From positions 23,337,479-23,401,478 of the forward strand of contig NC_064762.1 in the NCBI RefSeq assembly GCF_011397635.1: a stretch of DNA of 64,000 nt, given 5' to 3'. The DNA is from Epinephelus fuscoguttatus. Its lineage: Eukaryota > Chordata > Actinopteri > Perciformes > Serranidae. Both the position numbers and the translations under genes were made by a program. Shown piece by piece: positions 35,551-51,071 of the stretch (position 1 is the stretch's first letter; each line of letters begins with the position of its first letter). The notes beneath the pieces were generated by a model that was not told the origin of the DNA, did not search any database, and worked only from the letters and a program-made list of their open reading frames with translations.

Positions 35551-36420
35551 AACAAATTTTTTTCCAAACATCCAAAAAAGACAGTGTGACCTCAAAGAGA
35601 CACAAAACCACGAAAAGATGCATCATGGCTATATTAAAAGCTGCTGGAAAAATGGTGATGGGTCATTACAAACACCTATGGTGCCTATAAAGCTGCTCCA
35701 CCTTCAGATGACAGAGTCAGCTTATACATCTCTTTAGAAACGTTGATATAATACATAGGTTATACAAATGTAATGTGTTCGTGATTTGCAAGAAAGTACA
35801 ACACCAACATTTTCTTCTGGTGACTGGGCTGTGTGTTGTGAAGTGTATAAATGACACATTTGGCTCCTAACATTTACTTCTCTCTTGCATTTTCGTCCAA
35901 AAACAAACACTGACTCACATGTAAGTCCTCCAAATAATTGGTTTGGATCAGAGAATATCTGGAAAGTGAACAACTTGCAGGTACAAAGTAAAAACAGTTT
36001 ATTAACAGGGGGAAAAAAAGACGTCAGGATGACTGATTTCAGCTCAGCCAACATCAAAATGATGAAGTCTGCTTTCTGTTCTTTGAGATTCTCAATTTTT
36101 GGTTAATTATTCACACAATAAACAGACATGCACTGACTAGCAATGAGGTCTGCAACCTCTATCTGCCTTTGAATGTGTGGAAAAAAAGGGAAAGAAACCC
36201 ATTTTGAAAAAGTTGCCTTCATGCGGAGACTTTAGGAGAAGTGCGGCTTTTTGTTCCTGCAAAATGTACAAATTGTGTTCACAATTACCTCATGAATTAG
36301 GGAGATAAAACGGTTATTCAAGGCTGTTCTTTTTTGGTTGCTTTTGTGCTCTGTTCTTTGTCCGAGCACATCGTCTGCTAGGTGGAGCTTTGGGAATTCA
36401 AATCAGATCCTTTTTATAAG
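35551..36420. other. Sequence upstream of cnr1, no gene seen
   Basis: AT-rich, no recognised repeat. A TTTTTATAAG at about 36410 is TATA-like but is followed directly by the triplet tract. Confidence 0.4.
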
Positions 36421-36640
36421 CCACCACCAGCAGCAGCAGCACCACCACCACCACCACCACTACTGTCGTCTCCCTTGTTCCTATGCACCGCTTGACAGCT
36501 TCATGGGTTGGGCAGATAAAGCTATATGGAGACACGTGACAGGGCTTGTAGGAGCGACGCTTCATAAGTGTGAAGACACAGAGAAACAGACTGTAGAGAC
36601 GCTGGAGCCAGCAGCAGCAGCAGCAGGAGCAGCAGCGGCA
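36421..36640 (+). repeat. Trinucleotide-rich tract (CAC/CAG) upstream of cnr1
   Basis: A 40-bp run of CCA, CAG and CAC triplets covers 36421-36460, and a second CAG-rich run lies at about 36609-36638. Both lie just upstream of the candidate cnr1 promoter. In frame they would encode His/Gln or Ala runs, but the surrounding short open frame has no family resemblance and I treat the tract as a microsatellite. Confidence 0.6.
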
Positions 36641-36789
36641 ACCTGTATCCACACAGAGCAGGAGCGCACTCCAAGAGACACTTCAGCAGATACCTGATAA
36701 ACTTATGTTACATATAGAATTTGAGAAAGAAACTAATAATTATGATGATGCTGGTGGTTTCACTCTAACACATGCACGCTGGTTGTCTC

Positions 36790-36896
36790 TCCTTTTATAT
36801 AAGATCTGTGTTGGTTGGTTGGATGATGCGCTTCTGACTTGGATTAACGCGCGGTGGTAAAGGGCGATTCTGCGCACTTGGGAAAATTATGTAAGG
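36790..36896 (+). promoter_or_regulatory. cnr1: Candidate cnr1 promoter with TATA box and noncoding first exon
   Basis: A TATATAA box lies at 36796-36802. About 30 bp further on begins a relatively CpG-rich stretch (GCGCTT, ACGCGCGG, CTGCGCAC) that ends in a splice-donor-like site, with GTAAGG at 36891 or GTAAAG at 36895. Candidate acceptors ahead of the cnr1 ATG are TTTTTAG ending at 37677 and TTTGTAG ending at 37709. CNR1 genes of other vertebrates have noncoding upstream exons, so this arrangement fits, but no transcript evidence is available and the true first exon could lie elsewhere. Confidence 0.35.
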
Positions 36897-37754
36897 TAAA
36901 GAAGCACTTCTCTTCTTTTTAATCATTAAATACAGCTCTTAAAATTGTTTTCAAGCGTATTCTAACACTTTAAATGCTTTGTGTTGTTTGTCCCAGCATT
37001 AAAGCATCAATTTTCTTTTTGTTAAATGTGCGGATTTATGAATGTATTTGTGCTTTTGCGCCAGATTGACGATTGAACCTGCACTCCTGCACTGATAAGA
37101 CTCTCAAAAGAGCCTAACACTGAAATAACTTTCCAAATTTTGCATATATTTAAATTATGCAACAGCAATTATGTATCTCCTTAGTCTTGCAGTAGATAAA
37201 ACTACCGAATTTGAGCATGCATATGTTGTTTTACACATATTTAATTAGCTATTAGCTGTATGTATGTGTTTTGCAATAGTGCTCCGGTCTGTACAGGTGC
37301 AGAGGAATTGCATTGTTTTGTCTGCTGCTGCACCTCATAGAAAAAAAAGAGGCGTTTTTGTATTCAGCTTCATGTGTCTTGGTTTTATAAGTAGCTAGGT
37401 TTCCTGTTGTTAAAAAGAAAGATAGCATGCAGTGACCAATAATTTCCTATGTGTTGATAAGAACAAGATGCATGATACAATATTTATAAGTACAGAAGCT
37501 CTCAGACATCAGATGTGGTTTATGCCTAATTCAGTTTTCGCTAAAATGTACTTGCGCAGAACTATCAAAGACTCAAAATATTTGCATGTTTTCACGTTAA
37601 AGGCCCTTTTTAATGAGAGGTGTGCACTGTTGCAAATTTAATCTCTTGTCATAATATGCACGGGATTCTTTTTTTAGGTTTTTCAAACATGTTTCTCATC
37701 AATTTGTAGGTTATCCAGGCGTCTTACACTGCAGTATTACCCTCAGACACAGCC

Positions 37755-39164
37755 ATGAAATCTGTGCTGGATGGTGTGGCGGACACCACCTTCCGGACTA
37801 TTACATCTGGTTTACAGTATCTGGGCTCCAATGATGCCAACTACGATGACCCCCTCAATGATGTAGACTTCAAGACGGGCTTCTCTGTGCAGAAGCCCTT
37901 ATCTGCTTTCCGCAGCAACTCCTTCCCGGGCAAAGTACCTGCGGATGAGGAGCTCATCCTCAAAGGCATCCCCTTCTTCCCCACCAATGCCACAGACTTG
38001 TTTAGCAACAGGAGCACGTTCAGAGATGAGACTAACACTATACAATGTGGGGAGAACTTTATGGACATGGAGTGTTTCATGATCCTGACCCCGAGCCAGC
38101 AGCTGGCTGTGGCTGTGTTGTCTCTGACTCTGGGTACTTTCACGGTGCTGGAGAACCTGGTGGTGCTCTGCGTCATCCTCCAGTCCCGCACCCTCCGCTG
38201 TCGCCCGTCCTACCACTTTATCGGCAGTCTGGCTGTGGCTGACCTGCTGGGAAGTGTCATATATGTCTACAGCTTTCTGGACTTCCATGTCTTCCACAGG
38301 AAGGACAGCCCCAATGTTTTTCTCTTCAAGCTGGGTGGAGTCACGGCATCCTTCACTGCGTCTGTGGGGAGCCTTTTCCTCACTGCTATTGACCGTTATA
38401 TCTCCATACACCGGCCTCTCGCCTACAGGCGCATCGTCACACGGACCAAGGCTGTCATTGCCTTTTGTATGATGTGGACCATCTCCATCGTCATTGCAGT
38501 GCTACCTCTGCTGGGCTGGAACTGTAAACGTCTCAATACTGTTTGCTCAGACATATTCCCTCTGATTGATGAGAACTACCTGTTGTTCTGGATCGGTGTA
38601 ACCAGCGTGCTGGTTCTTTTCATTGTCTACGCCTACATATACATCCTGTGGAAAGCACACCACCACGCTGTGCGCATGCTGAGCCGCACCTCCCAGAAGA
38701 GCCTTGTTGTTTATTCAGCAGATGGGACTAAAGTGCAGACCACACGCCCTGAGCAGGCACGCATGGACATCCGTCTGGCCAAGACCCTGGTGCTCATCCT
38801 GGCGGTGCTGGTCATCTGCTGGGGCCCAGTGCTCGCCATCATGGTATACGACCTCTTCTGGCGAATGGACGATGACATCAAGACAGTATTTGCATTCTGC
38901 AGCATACTCTGCCTGCTCAACTCCACTGTCAACCCAATCATCTACGCCTTGAGGAGCAAGGACCTGCGGCATGCCTTCCTCAGCTCCTGCCATGCCTGCA
39001 GGGGCAGTGCCCAGCAGTTGGACAATAGCCTCGAGTCAGACTGCCAGAACAGAAATGCCAACATTTCTGCCAACAGGGCTGCAGAGAGCTGCGTGAAGAC
39101 CACTGTGAAAATAGCCAAAGTAACAATGTCTGTGTCAACTGAAACTTCTGCAGAGGCTGTCTAA
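37755..39164 (+). CDS. cnr1: Cannabinoid receptor 1 (CB1), complete single-exon coding region
   Basis: Encodes 469 residues, close to the 472 of human CB1, a class A GPCR of the plasma membrane that binds anandamide and 2-AG and signals through Gi/o. Seen in the sequence: a long extracellular N-terminus with glycosylation sequons at N78 and N85, paired cysteines C98/C107, TM1 at about 117-142, D163 in TM2, K192 at the start of TM3, DRY at 213-215, ECL2 cysteines C257/C264, CWGP at 355-358 in TM6, NPIIY at 393-397 in TM7, then helix 8 with C412 and C415 as possible palmitoylation sites. The C-terminal end [18 protein letters not shown] is the expected conserved tail. K192, C257/C264 and C415 fall at the same numbers as the human residues, so there are almost no N-terminal indels and this ATG is well supported. 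The coding region has no intron; an upstream noncoding exon is likely. Which teleost cnr1 duplicate (if any) this is cannot be told from one copy. Confidence 0.97.
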   Translation: MKSVLDGVADTTFRTITSGLQYLGSNDANYDDPLNDVDFKTGFSVQKPLSAFRSNSFPGKVPADEELILKGIPFFPTNATDLFSNRSTFRDETNTIQCGENFMDMECFMILTPSQQLAVAVLSLTLGTFTVLENLVVLCVILQSRTLRCRPSYHFIGSLAVADLLGSVIYVYSFLDFHVFHRKDSPNVFLFKLGGVTASFTASVGSLFLTAIDRYISIHRPLAYRRIVTRTKAVIAFCMMWTISIVIAVLPLLGWNCKRLNTVCSDIFPLIDENYLLFWIGVTSVLVLFIVYAYIYILWKAHHHAVRMLSRTSQKSLVVYSADGTKVQTTRPEQARMDIRLAKTLVLILAVLVICWGPVLAIMVYDLFWRMDDDIKTVFAFCSILCLLNSTVNPIIYALRSKDLRHAFLSSCHACRGSAQQLDNSLESDCQNRNANISANRAAESCVKTTVKIAKVTMSVSTETSAEAV

Positions 39165-40850
39165 TTGGCCGTCAGGGGGGAAACTGTGTAAATGTCATCC
39201 TCCCCAAACAATGCCATTCAACACAATAAAGCAGAAGTTAGATATTCCAGAGAAAAAAAACAAACAAATCCTCTCCTGAAAGTATCGACTTACATCCTCA
39301 CATAGACGCTTAAGTGGTTGCATTATTTTACGTCGGTTTGTGAGTACACAGTGTGCCAAAGTGCCAAACAGTGTTGCAAGTTCATAGGAAGGACTCACAA
39401 TTTGAAAGGATTATCAAAGACTATCATAAGTCTGCTGTTTACCATAGACTTCATGATATCCAGTTAGTGAAGGCATATTATATTTTTGTACTGTGAATTC
39501 AGGTTTTGAAAACAATATATCTTCATTTATGGGATAAGGGGCTACTGACATTTTTAATTCGAGATGTTTTACTGTGTCATTTAGACTTTAAAATGTGTCT
39601 TGCACCATGAATATAACAAATCTCCGCGTCTTGACTTTCTACAGGCTTCATGTACATGTTGCATATTGGCATTTCTATGAGGGAATGATACAAAAAAAAA
39701 AAGTTCAAATGATTGTTTATTTCCAAAAAAAAATTGCCATTAAACGTGTCACTTTTTTACTTCTTCTGACAACACTCAGCGAGTGGCAAAATGCGTGAAG
39801 AGATCTTAAGAAACGAGAGGTGATTCATGCTCAAGATAAAAAAAAGAACATATTTATCACCATCACAAATAAACTCTTGACGAGATGGAGGTAAATGGAT
39901 TCTGAGCGTGTCGAATCTGGAATGGCATTTTCTGTGGCAGAGTGACGATCGTCCCTGTTGTCCATTTCTTTACCCGCTAGCCGTTAGACCTTTAGAGTGA
40001 CGTGTCTTTGTTCAAATGTATACCTAACAACTGTACAGTGTTCTCTTGCAAAATAAAGTGTTCAGATCGAGTCATTCAGCTCTACAGCCAACACAACAAC
40101 AACAACAACAACAACAACAGGCCTTTGGCCAAAGCTTGAACACATCCAAACCGAATTTGGACGCAGTGTGCTGGTCACTACTGTAACAAACTGACTATAG
40201 CTGCTTTCATCCAATGTATGATTTTAACTGGATTCAGCCTATGTGTGTGATACCTTGTGACTTGGTGATATATTTCCGACCCTGAGCCTTTTGATCATTG
40301 CAGTGAGTTGTTTTAGTGCTACTGTTGCAGCGGGGCATCATTTCGGAAAATAAAAGCAACCCATGCACAGGCCTAGTGAAGTACTTTTGGCGTAACTCTA
40401 AATAAAAATATGTCTGCTGTTAATTTTACTTATCTAAACAAAGAAACAAGGGTCGTGTCGTTAGCTGGTTACTTGGATGGAAGTCTGTGTGTGTGCGTGG
40501 TGTGGAGACTCGACAGCTGACCTTACAAAAGAATCTGAGAAGATGTGACTTTTCTAATAGACGATGTAGTACTTTTAATCTAGAAATCTCACAGCACAAT
40601 TGTTCTGTAGACATTTATCTTGGTGTAAAGTTATCCAGACAGCTGTTTATCAGTATGCTTTGCTGCCTCTTGTATTATTGAGTATTGAAGATCAAAATGT
40701 CAACTGTCAAGTGGCTTCTGTACAGTGGTGGCATAATGAGGAATCTATGGCTTAAAAACCAGACTCAGTCAAGTGTTTTTAGTATTGCTGTTTTCAAACT
40801 TTCGAATAAAGTTGCAGCTGGTTGTCATTTCGCCTGCAGTGGTTTGATTG
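39165..40850 (+). other. cnr1: Probable cnr1 3' untranslated region with several poly(A) signals
   Basis: The stretch after the cnr1 stop has no gene of its own. It holds AATAAA at 39225-39230, 39868-39873, 40052-40057, 40401-40406 and 40805-40810. Vertebrate CNR1 transcripts are known for long 3' UTRs, so one of the distal signals is a plausible main end and the proximal one at 39225 a short alternative. A (CAA)n microsatellite sits inside at 40094-40119. Which signal is used cannot be decided from sequence alone. Confidence 0.5.
40094..40119 (+). repeat. (CAA)n microsatellite
   Basis: About nine CAA units in an uninterrupted run, within the probable cnr1 3' UTR. Confidence 0.85.
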
Positions 40851-41442
40851 ATTATTTGGAACCAGAGGTCACAGCACATTTTGGTCAATTCACCCAACAA
40901 TCACTGATGCAAGAGGAACAGACACACAGAGAGGGAGAGCCAAGCCCTGAGCTGATGGCAACCTGAAGTCATCAGTGATATTTTAGTGCCCCCTTGTGGA
41001 AGATCTCACACTGTTACTAGTGGCAGCCTTTCTGAGAAAACATTTCTACACATCGATTTTCAGCTTTCTTAGCAATACTGTGGTTACTTCTTGTAACCCC
41101 CCAAAGTGACAAATTACAAGATACTAGCTGGCACATTATCCTCTGGCACCAACATCTGCTCTGTTCTTTTCATCTCTTGGCTTAAAGGGGACAGGGAAAT
41201 TGCAACATCTGTTCACACAGATGTCAACAGGATTGTGTTCATTTATCTACCAAATACACCAATCTGTGAAAAGTCATGAGGCAGGTTTACTCCACCATGT
41301 GTGGAGTATTTTCTAATGTTTTATATACCAAACGAATAATTTAGAGAACAATTGCCGGATTAATCAGTAGTGAAAATAATAGTTTGTTGGAGCACTGGAT
41401 TGGACCAAGATGCAAGAGTTTTCTACGACCTATTAATTGGCC

Positions 41443-41477
<35 letters not shown>

Positions 41478-43290
41478 CTATAAATTACAGAGCATACTAG
41501 AATACGCTATAGATATACAGTACCAAACTATAACTACTAAATTATAAAATATAAGAATATAGATGAGACCGAGTATGGTTGTAAAAACAGGATGGTTATA
41601 ACAGCACCTCTTTCCTCAATACGAAATTACCTATGAGTCATGTTTAACAAGTATGACCGCTTCCTTCCTGACATGCATGTGAAATGTCTAAGCAATATGA
41701 GGAAGTGTGCAGATTTTACAGCGAAAACACAGATTTCCAGGTATGAAAGCAACTTTTTGTGGCCATTTCAATATTTTAATTAGTGTTATAACTTAACTAA
41801 ACACATTCTCTCCTCCTATCTCACTCCTTTCTTCAGGTGTCTGGGGAGTTGAGGAGGAAAACTGATGGGGGTGTGCTTGCACGCATACTAAAATCTGCGT
41901 CAGATAAGGTGAGGCAGGGAAAGACAGTAGGGTCTGTGCTTTAAGAGTACTCAGAGAAAGAGGATCAATACAGCTGCCAGGTGTGGGCTATCACACCAGT
42001 CAATACGGTGCCCCAGGAATAAGTTCTTAAACTCAGATTTGAGTATTTTACCACTCCTGGTTCAGTGGATTTCTTTGAATGGGTTATTATTTCGATGACT
42101 GAAATAATGTCTGTGGTTAACGCAAGCTTAAGAGACTTTCACATTTTGTTCTACGACATAAAATATGTCAGTAAATACACCACTTGAGAATTTTGAAGCA
42201 TTTATGTGTCTTAAAAAAGACAGTTGCTAACAAGCGGCTAAATGAGACTGCAGAACAGTCATGCTGAACACGACTTTACAGTCTTGTTGTGGTGGAGATG
42301 TTTGGTCATGCAACCAGGGTATAGTTCGTTTATAGCCTAACATTAGCTTTTTACTTCTGATGACTGCATTAGGCAAGTAAGTATTATAAATGTTTGTTTG
42401 CCAGAGAGCTTATTTTCTGCAGTAATCCAAAATCCAATGGGAACAAAATCCAATTTTGACGAGGGAACCAGGGCAATGCAAACTTCCGCATCAGTCTACA
42501 GAAACACATTAACCCTGGAGCCCTTTATATGCACAGCAAGAGATTGACTGGTTACTTCACTGAGGCATCAGTTGTATTTTGGACTCGCTCAACCTAAGTC
42601 ACTAAGCATCTGACAGGTACAGGTTAGTGAGCTTGACCTTGGTAGGAACTGATCATTAGTGTATCTGTTTTTCATTTATATTTTTAGCAGTTGTGTAATT
42701 TTTAATTTGTCATACTTATTGTTATAACTGTTCCCGGTAGTAGGGCAGGTTTTAACAAATGAACTCCTTGTACTTGACATATATTAATTAATTCTGTGAT
42801 ATAGTTTGAGAAGTTGGAAACATTGCTATTTGTAGTAGACACAAAAGGGTACTTCGTGTCAAAATTTGAGAGCTTTTACACAAAAATTCAGTGACTTACA
42901 GGTGCTGAAAAAAGTGTTAGAACTATACCCGGTCTCCCATATACATTTAATGCGCAAGCTTTTTTAAGGGTAAGAATAACAATGCAATTAGTTAGACTGA
43001 GAGAATGCCATGTGAAAATTCAGCATGCATAAGGTTATTGAAGGACCAAAGCAGAGTCTGGTTTGGACCGAAAAATACCCATAATTCGTTATCTAAAAGA
43101 AATAATAATGCTCAAATAGTGTGATTTTTTTTTTTGTCTAAAGACAAACTGCAAATATCATATTAAGCATTTTGTATAAATGCGTTTAAAGTACCTTTAA
43201 ATGTCTCTATGTGCACGTTTTAAGTGAAACTGAAACTTCGCTGTGGTTTAGGGTGTTTTGTTAGCCAACAAAACAAATTTAAAAAACGAC
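40851..43290. other. Intergenic region between cnr1 and akirin2
   Basis: AT-rich sequence with only short, unconvincing open frames on both strands. The one clear feature is a (GATA)n microsatellite at 41444-41475. I see no SPACA1-like exon here, although human SPACA1 lies between CNR1 and AKIRIN2. Confidence 0.6.
41444..41475 (+). repeat. (GATA)n microsatellite
   Basis: About eight GATA units in an uninterrupted run. Confidence 0.9.
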
Positions 43291-43299
43291 CGCTTCAAG

Positions 43300-43764
43300 G
43301 TCTTCGGGAAATGTAGTCTTCAAGGTTCTAAGACAATAGGCGAGATAGGAAAGAAAAACTACAAGTACCAGCATGGTACCGCTTCTTTGCGCATGCCCAT
43401 ACCCGATGAAATGAACGGAAGAAAAGGTAAACTAGTCTGAACCGTTGTGAGTACGACGCAGAGGCAGTGCTGCAAAATCTGATATCATCCGATTTTCTAG
43501 CAAATTTATCCTAGTTTATTTTATCGAGGTTAAGTCAATATATATTCTGTAACGTAATCTTTATGAGATTTGTCAGCAGAAGGCAACGAGAGACGATAAA
43601 ACTGCGTTTTTGTCCGCTGCCCGGAACCGCTGCTGCAGTTTGACCTAGCTAACGTTAGCAAGCATTAGCAGCACAAACCGGGGCCCAGGTTAGCCACTTT
43701 CCCAAATAACAGGGGGTTTTAGCTTTTCTGTTTTTTTTTTTTTTTTACGACACATTTTAGCGCA
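43300..43764 (+). promoter_or_regulatory. akirin2: akirin2 promoter and 5' UTR with ZNF143-like and NRF1-like motifs
   Basis: Two matches to the ZNF143/THAP11 (SBS) motif, consensus ACTACAATTCCCAGCATGC, face opposite ways: GGGAAATGTAGT at 43306-43317 (minus orientation) and ACTACAAGTACCAGCATGG at 43358-43376 (plus). A TGCGCATGCCC at 43388-43398 resembles the NRF1 palindrome. These elements are typical of TATA-less housekeeping promoters and usually sit within about 100 bp of the start site, so transcription probably begins near 43400-43450. The remaining 300 bp to the ATG would be 5' UTR and includes a T-run just before the start codon. Confidence 0.55.
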
Positions 43765-48451
<4,687 letters not shown>

Positions 48452-49080
48452 GTGTCAGCACCTGATATTGAGGAATACCCTTTGCTGCGAGCTACTCCAG
48501 GGACTCAGTGCGTCCAGTCGGACTTTTCTCCTAGCTGTGCCATACCGCCTCTATGTGGACTCAGTCTGTGGCATTCACATTTGCTGTGTCTACCAGAGTT
48601 AGGAGGGCTTCCTGCTGCCACCCCCTTTCAAGGACTCTCTGTGACTCGACCAGTGGCCTCTCAACTGCCGTGTCAATATTTATTTGGCTTTGTTCTGATG
48701 CCTTCGTAAAAGGCTGACTGCCACCTCACACTTGGCCTTTTGATTTTATTTTTGGATGATTTAGTTATTTCACAGAGAGGATGTTAGCTGTGCAGCTTCT
48801 CTATATGTACATTTTGAAAAAGGGATTGAACATTGACAAGTGGACAAACCAAGACGTCTCCAGACTGGAGTCCAGGATCAGGCCTCTTGGTTTTTCTCAG
48901 CATTGTTTTAAACTGTACTGGCAGTAAACTGCTATTACATTTGTATACACTGTATTTTTTTTATTCTTTTTGCTTGACTTTTGTTCATTGTACCAAAATT
49001 TCACGATTTTATTTGCTATAGGTATAAAGGGGCTTTGTTTCAAGAAAAGTAAACAATAAAATGTTTACACAAATTTGAGT
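48452..49080 (+). other. akirin2: akirin2 3' UTR
   Basis: Runs from the stop codon to the AATAAA at 49055-49060. A GT-rich stretch follows at about 49080-49095, as expected downstream of a cleavage site. An 85-residue open frame that overlaps the start of this region has no family resemblance. Confidence 0.75.
49055..49060 (+). terminator. akirin2: akirin2 poly(A) signal AATAAA
   Basis: A canonical AATAAA about 600 bp after the akirin2 stop, followed within 40 bp by GT-rich sequence. It is the first canonical hexamer in this exon. Confidence 0.75.
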
Positions 49081-50925
49081 TCGTAATGTGTTTTCATATT
49101 TTAAAGGGATCACACAAGTCTGAGAAGCTTTGCTGATTTCTACATGCTGCCAGAACAGAGCTGTGGAGGGGAGCTGAATTTAGTTTGACTTGCATGTCTC
49201 ATCAGCAAAGTCTGTTTCCACAAACTCAACACTTGTCATTGGTACTATTTCTTTCTGCAGAAAACTTAGAATGATGGAAGATTTTAAAGCTTCATGGAAC
49301 TATTCTCTGCACTTAATGAAGCAGGCTACGAAATAGATTACTATTATCTTGATTAAATATGAAAAGCAGACGGCTCAATGTCATGAAAATTATTAGGATT
49401 TTAATTGTTAATTTTAGTCAATTTCATACCTTCTTTTTCATTATATTCTGATGCTGGTGACATACATATAATTGGTTAATCATGTCAGACCCTGTGAGTT
49501 TCATACCCGGGGTTCTGTGTTTTTTATAACAAGCATGTCCTCTAATAGAAATTGTCTACACTTTACTCATTGGCTTTTTCCTGGACTTAAAAAATCTTGA
49601 GTGTTTTGACTTAAAATCCTTAACTCAAGTTGCACTAATCAGAATTTAGCAATGTCATATTTAGATGATTTATTTGTGTGCTGACAGTTGTTGGGTTTTG
49701 TTTTTTTTTTGTTGCCAAGGAAATGCCAAGAAGTTAGATCAAACCGCACCCAACAGTCCTGATGAAGCTGGTTTCCTGAGTTTGAGTCGTTAAGCCTCTA
49801 ATAAAGAATACTAAGGATGTTTTTTTTCACATTTACAAATGTCATGAATATTGATGTGGAATACATTTAAGGTTCGAAACCTTGTTTTCAGGTGAATATT
49901 TTTTTTCTATTGTACACACAAAAAAAAGGGAACCATGCACACAATCCTGAAAACTTGAAGCTCGTGTATCAACAACAAAACTCCTATACTTCATTAATCC
50001 CAGAGGGGAATTCCAAAATGACACCCTAATTATCAATTGGTTCGACACTTATCTCAGTTGGCAAAACACTTCCATCACGTGCCAGAGCACAAAAAGGCCT
50101 CAAGTAATTTCTACCATGTTGGGGTTAAACGGAGCAGCATGGATAATGTATTACGGTAACAAATAAATATGATCTGTGTTACCTTTTTTGGTATTTGTGC
50201 ACTGATTTCATCATTACATCACCAGATACTTTTACAGCACTGAGCTCAGTTACTGTAAGTTTGGCCAAAACAGGCATCAGTTGTGTATTTTAGCAGGGTT
50301 GTGATGGGAGCTCAGAGGAATGTGCATTGTTCACTATGCTGATAGAATAATTGTGTCAATGCAATATGAATGGTATATTCACAGTACTGTATTACAATAT
50401 GGCAAGTTTATACCTCACGTACCAAGAAAATGCAGCTTAATTTGGGACGAAATAAACCCTTTATTTTTTTTTAAAGAAGAAAAGTAAACAATTTCTACAC
50501 CATTTTGTATATTTGAGTATGTAACATGGCCTCGTGAAGACAAAACATATATTAACAGTATTTAGACAGTGCTTTAAATGTATTACACCAGTGTTTAATT
50601 AATGCTCAGTGACAGCTGTGTGAGTTGTTTTTTGTTGAAAGGATCAGTTTTTAGAAGAGAGCAGATGGTTTTGAGTGCGGTGTTTCATTTTGCAAGAGAC
50701 CTGTGAGACTTTTCTGAGTTTTGACCATGGTTTTCACAGAATGGTTTAGCCCCTTCCAGCTTCCGGTTTAGAGTTTTGAGAACTTGAGCTACAGGAAAGA
50801 TGAACTAAACGATTGGGAAAGACTGTAAATTACCGGATAGACGATGATGACTGTCGGGAGCAACGGAGAATATAATCCAACGAACCTTTTCTAGTTGCTG
50901 ACGTCGATTGAGAAGGAAACCTCTG
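49081..50925. other. Intergenic region between akirin2 and rars2
   Basis: AT-rich with no credible coding frame on either strand. In human, ORC3 lies between AKIRIN2 and RARS2 on the opposite strand; nothing like an ORC3 exon is visible in these 1.8 kb, and the space is too small for that many-exon gene. Confidence 0.65.
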
Positions 50926-51071
50926 ATTGGACGAGCTGACAGGAAGTGGCGTGCGAGGGCGGAAGTACACTAGCTATGTCAATGTGAATGAACTCACCAC
51001 ACAGCTTTTGATTGTTGCTAATTTTGCAACACTGTTATTATCATTATTTAGTGTTCGAATGTTTGCGGAAC
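50926..51071 (+). promoter_or_regulatory. rars2: rars2 promoter/5' UTR with two ETS-type motifs
   Basis: ACAGGAAGTG at 50939-50948 and GCGGAAGTA at 50959-50967 match the GGAAGT core bound by GABP/NRF2 and other ETS factors. Such sites are common in promoters of nuclear genes for mitochondrial proteins. They lie 105-130 bp before the rars2 ATG in a locally CpG-richer patch with no TATA box. Transcription therefore probably starts near 50970-51040. Confidence 0.5.

Noticed and set aside
36338-36697. 119-codon frame with histidine and alanine runs upstream of cnr1
   Set aside because: The runs come from the CAC/CAG microsatellite; nothing else in the frame looks like a protein.
37899-38411. 170-codon minus-strand frame over cnr1
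   Set aside because: It is the antisense shadow of the cnr1 coding sequence.
43258-43440. 60-codon open frame just before akirin2
   Set aside because: It covers promoter motifs (ZNF143-like, NRF1-like) and has no family resemblance.
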